Below, piece by piece: positions 62,110-64,000 of a DNA stretch of 64,000 bases. Position numbers and translations under genes: made by a program. A model generated the notes under the pieces. It had not been told where the DNA came from, ran no database searches, and saw nothing but the letters and a program-made list of their open reading frames with translations. The first letter of the stretch is position 1. Each line of letters opens with the position of its first letter. The stretch is taken from contig JBOHUG010000082.1 in assembly GCA_050734135.1 (NCBI GenBank), positions 1-64,000 on the forward strand, given 5' to 3'. Origin of the DNA: Bog-877 sp050734135 (GTDB taxonomy: Bacteria; Chloroflexota; Dormibacteria; Aeolococcales; Bog-877).

Positions 62110-62133
62110 AGCCGTCAGATTAGCTGTCAGATG
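62110..62133 (+). repeat. Tandem 12-bp repeat between att site and integrase
   Basis: AGCCGTCAGATT followed directly by AGCTGTCAGATG (10 of 12 identical). The place, between the att core and the int stop codon, suits integrase arm-type or excisionase binding sites (inference). Confidence 0.45.
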
Positions 62134-62160
62134 CGGCGCCGCCGGAAGGCCGCCGTGCGC

Positions 62161-63390
62161 TCAGCCGGAGGGAGTCTGGCGAGGCCGCCCGAACAGCTCG
62201 GACATGGCCCGGGCAGCCTCCTGCTGCATGTCCGGGGTCACGTGGCTATAGCGATCCAAGGTGATCCCGACCGAGGAGTGGCCGAGCATCTCAGAGGCGA
62301 CCTTGGGGTGGACACCCTGGGCCAGGAGCAGGGTCGCTGCTGTGTGGCGCAGGTCGTGGAAGCGGATCAGCGGCAGCCCGGCCCGCTGAAGCAGGGGGAC
62401 GAACTCTCGCCGGAGCAGGTTGCGCCGCTCCATCGGACCGCCGAGCGTATTGGGGAACCCGAGGCCACAGTCCCGCCAGAGCGGACCAGCCGCCAGTCGC
62501 TCGGCGAGCTGTGCCTGCCGGTGCCGGCGCAGCCCCTCGACCGCCTGCACGCTGAGCGCCACCTGACGCCGGGAGCGGGTCGTCTTGGGCTCGGCGATGA
62601 CGGGCGGCCCCACGCCCGACTGGAGACTGCCGGTGACACTCAGGCGGGAGCGGGTCAAATCCACGTCCTTCCACCGCAGGGCGAGGAGTTCACCCTGCCG
62701 GAGTCCGGCCGTGACGGCGAGCACGTACAGCGACTCGAAGCGCTCGCCTATGGCCGCCTCACAGAGCGCCTGGGCTTGGTCGGAGGAGAGTGTCTGCATC
62801 TCATGAGCGGCCATCCGTGGCGGCCTGACGAGCGCCGCCGGGTTCCGGGCTATCACACCCCAGCGCACAGCATCGGCCAGGCACCGATGAGTCACCATGT
62901 GGGCATGGCGGGCCGTGCTCGGGCTCAGGCCGGCCGCCAACATGCCCTCGTGGAGAACCCGAATGTGCGCCGGACCTACCCGTGCGATCGGCACCTGGCC
63001 CAGTACCGGCAGTAGATGGCTGCGGCCCACCTGCTCGTATAGAGCCCATGTCCTGGGCCGGCGCAGGGACCGCATCCCGGGTAGCCAGTCTCCCCAGAAT
63101 CGGCCGAAGGTCTGCCGCGGACCCGGGATCGGGGCACCTGTTTCCCGGGCGTGCTGGGCGAGGGCGAGCTGGCGGGCGACCGCGACGCGGGTCGAGCCGA
63201 TCCAGCGCCGGCGCCGCCCGTCTACCCAGAGGGCCGGGCCGCCGCCCGGCGTTCTCGCTGGCGGATGACTTTCGGCACGGTGTAGCGCCCACCTTCCCGG
63301 CAACGCTGGCAGTGGTGACGCCGACCTGGGCTCGTGGAAGGCCGCCGACCATGGTCGTCGACCACGTAGGGAGCGCGGCAGGTGGAGCAT
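62161..63390 (-). CDS. int: Tyrosine recombinase (phage-type integrase)
   Basis: Up to 409 aa. An N-terminal arm-binding-like part (VDGRRRRWIGSTRVAVARQLALA), a SAM-like core-binding domain (residues ~93-190) and a catalytic domain follow. Catalytic residues are Arg in TAGLRQGELLALRWKDVD, His345 and Arg348 in HDLRHTAATLL, His371 in LGHSSVGITLDRYSH and Tyr381. It integrates the element at the adjacent tRNA-Pro half and reads toward it. The start is uncertain: ATG 63390 or TTG 63303; both overlap the upstream zinc-ribbon gene, and no start exists downstream that keeps the N-terminal domain. Confidence 0.9.
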   Translation of the reverse strand: MLHLPRSLRGRRPWSAAFHEPRSASPLPALPGRWALHRAESHPPARTPGGGPALWVDGRRRRWIGSTRVAVARQLALAQHARETGAPIPGPRQTFGRFWGDWLPGMRSLRRPRTWALYEQVGRSHLLPVLGQVPIARVGPAHIRVLHEGMLAAGLSPSTARHAHMVTHRCLADAVRWGVIARNPAALVRPPRMAAHEMQTLSSDQAQALCEAAIGERFESLYVLAVTAGLRQGELLALRWKDVDLTRSRLSVTGSLQSGVGPPVIAEPKTTRSRRQVALSVQAVEGLRRHRQAQLAERLAAGPLWRDCGLGFPNTLGGPMERRNLLRREFVPLLQRAGLPLIRFHDLRHTAATLLLAQGVHPKVASEMLGHSSVGITLDRYSHVTPDMQQEAARAMSELFGRPRQTPSG

Positions 63391-63974
63391 CGGTAGATGC
63401 GGGGGCCCTCAGCTATGGTGCCAGCCAACTCGGTGATGAGCCGTCCAGCCAGGCTCCCGCTGCGCACAGTGACTCGCCACATCAAGAGTTCTCCGTCGAA
63501 GCGCCGGGCCTCGTCCCGACGACACAGCGGGAGCAGGGGGAGTGGGACCAAGTTGAGCCAGTTGGCCAGTGCTACCTCCAAAGCCCAGTCTGCCTTCACC
63601 ACATCCTTCAGAAGGCCCCGGGGCCAGAGCTCAACTATCTCGGCTGGGACCGGGCGGTTTCCGGCCGGCCAGCGGGGCGGTCGATAGTCGGTGCGCGACC
63701 CCTCGCGCCAAGAGGCTGGGAGGGGCTCGCTAGCAGGGTCGGCCGGGTGTGGGCGCCGCGCGGCCGCCCGGGATTCGCTGGCAGTGAGCCTCGGCCCCCA
63801 CGCGAGCTTCTCCCACAGGTCATCGCGGGTGCACCGGCCGTACTCGTTTATGTCGGCCAGGATCTCGAGCAGCGCCGCAAGCGAGGAGCTGAAGGCGCGC
63901 CAGCTCTCGATCGGCTCAGCCCAACGTGTATCGGGCTGGCAGGAGTGGTCTTGCCAAGGCGGGCAGCCCTCCAA
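63222..63974 (-). CDS. Zinc-ribbon protein of the integrated element (possibly cut by window edge)
   Basis: 250 aa from TTG 63974; the frame is open to the window edge, so a start beyond 64,000 is possible. The C terminus carries Cys196, Cys199, Cys222 and Cys225 (C-x2-C-x22-C-x2-C) followed by a basic RQRERRAAAR tail, resembling CGNR-type zinc-finger DNA-binding proteins without the exact CGNR box. The middle (ADWALEVALANWLNLVPLPLL) is helical. It is encoded immediately upstream of, and overlapping, the integrase, as is common for small regulatory partners. The function is not known. Confidence 0.6.
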   Translation of the reverse strand: MEGCPPWQDHSCQPDTRWAEPIESWRAFSSSLAALLEILADINEYGRCTRDDLWEKLAWGPRLTASESRAAARRPHPADPASEPLPASWREGSRTDYRPPRWPAGNRPVPAEIVELWPRGLLKDVVKADWALEVALANWLNLVPLPLLPLCRRDEARRFDGELLMWRVTVRSGSLAGRLITELAGTIAEGPRIYRCSTCRAPYVVDDHGRRPSTSPGRRHHCQRCREGGRYTVPKVIRQRERRAAARPSG

Positions 63975-64000
63975 GCCCTTGGTCCGGTGGGCGGACGGCC

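Larger units (their letters stand above)
61959..64000. mobile_element. Left end of a tRNA-Pro-integrated element (continues past the window)
   Basis: Bounded on the left by the tRNA-Pro half (att), then a tandem 12-mer, a tyrosine recombinase and a zinc-ribbon protein. No transfer, replication or capsid gene is visible, so it cannot be told whether it is a prophage, an integrative conjugative element or a satellite. Confidence 0.65.

Overview
This is a high-GC (mid-60s percent by eye), gene-dense bacterial chromosome segment. Genes are short-spaced, GTG and TTG starts are very common, and stop/start codons often overlap (GTGA, ATGA). The gene orders pcrA-ligA-gatCAB and uvrC-rapZ-gap-pgk-tpiA, a GatCAB amidotransferase, and several apparently leaderless promoters point to a high-GC 'Terrabacteria' lineage such as Chloroflexota/Dormibacterota or a deep actinobacterial relative. 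The exact phylum cannot be fixed by reading alone.

Layout. 1-10.5 kb is core information processing: the end of groEL, a nitrilase-family amidohydrolase, pcrA helicase, ligA, a small coiled-coil protein, gatC-gatA-gatB and a TRAM-domain RNA uridine methyltransferase. 10.5-14.8 kb holds dnaE, preceded by two tight hairpins, and a YggT membrane protein. 14.9-35.1 kb is a catabolic and transport region. It contains a class III aminotransferase with a CoA-acylating malonate/methylmalonate semialdehyde dehydrogenase, a DMT exporter, a small membrane zinc-ribbon protein, tRNA-Leu(CAA) with a bifunctional-nuclease gene, and a methyltransferase pseudogene. It continues with a FadR-type regulator with a clear operator controlling a 2-oxoacid dehydrogenase operon (E1 alpha, E1 beta, an M24 peptidase-like protein, E2), a full branched-chain-type ABC transporter, a 3-hydroxyisobutyrate-dehydrogenase-like enzyme, an alpha/beta hydrolase and a LacI regulator.

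35.2-50.9 kb is rich in DNA repair: polA, mutM, uvrB, uvrA and uvrC, interrupted by a GT4 glycosyltransferase, an ABC-F ATPase, an OsmC protein, an amidase and a 52-aa membrane protein. With pcrA, ligA and dnaE in the same window, almost all of nucleotide excision repair is encoded within 50 kb. 50.9-59.0 kb is a RapZ-like gene followed by lower glycolysis (gap, pgk, tpiA, gpmI), then der and gpsA. The yvcK and whiA genes that often sit between rapZ and gap are absent. 59.2-61.6 kb has a DEAD-box helicase, a DUF2277 gene and a frameshifted SnoaL/NTF2-like gene.

From 61,959 to the right edge there is one end of an integrated element. It shows a 45-nt 3' half of a tRNA-Pro(GGG) starting exactly at the anticodon loop (attachment site), a tandem 12-mer, a tyrosine recombinase and a zinc-ribbon protein. 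The intact tRNA should lie beyond the window. I found no CRISPR array, rRNA or insertion sequence. The most notable observations are the tRNA-Pro att junction, the recurrent -10-to-start leaderless architecture, the GntR operator, the M24 protein with a lost metal ligand inside a dehydrogenase operon, and the RapZ homologue lacking the Walker A lysine.
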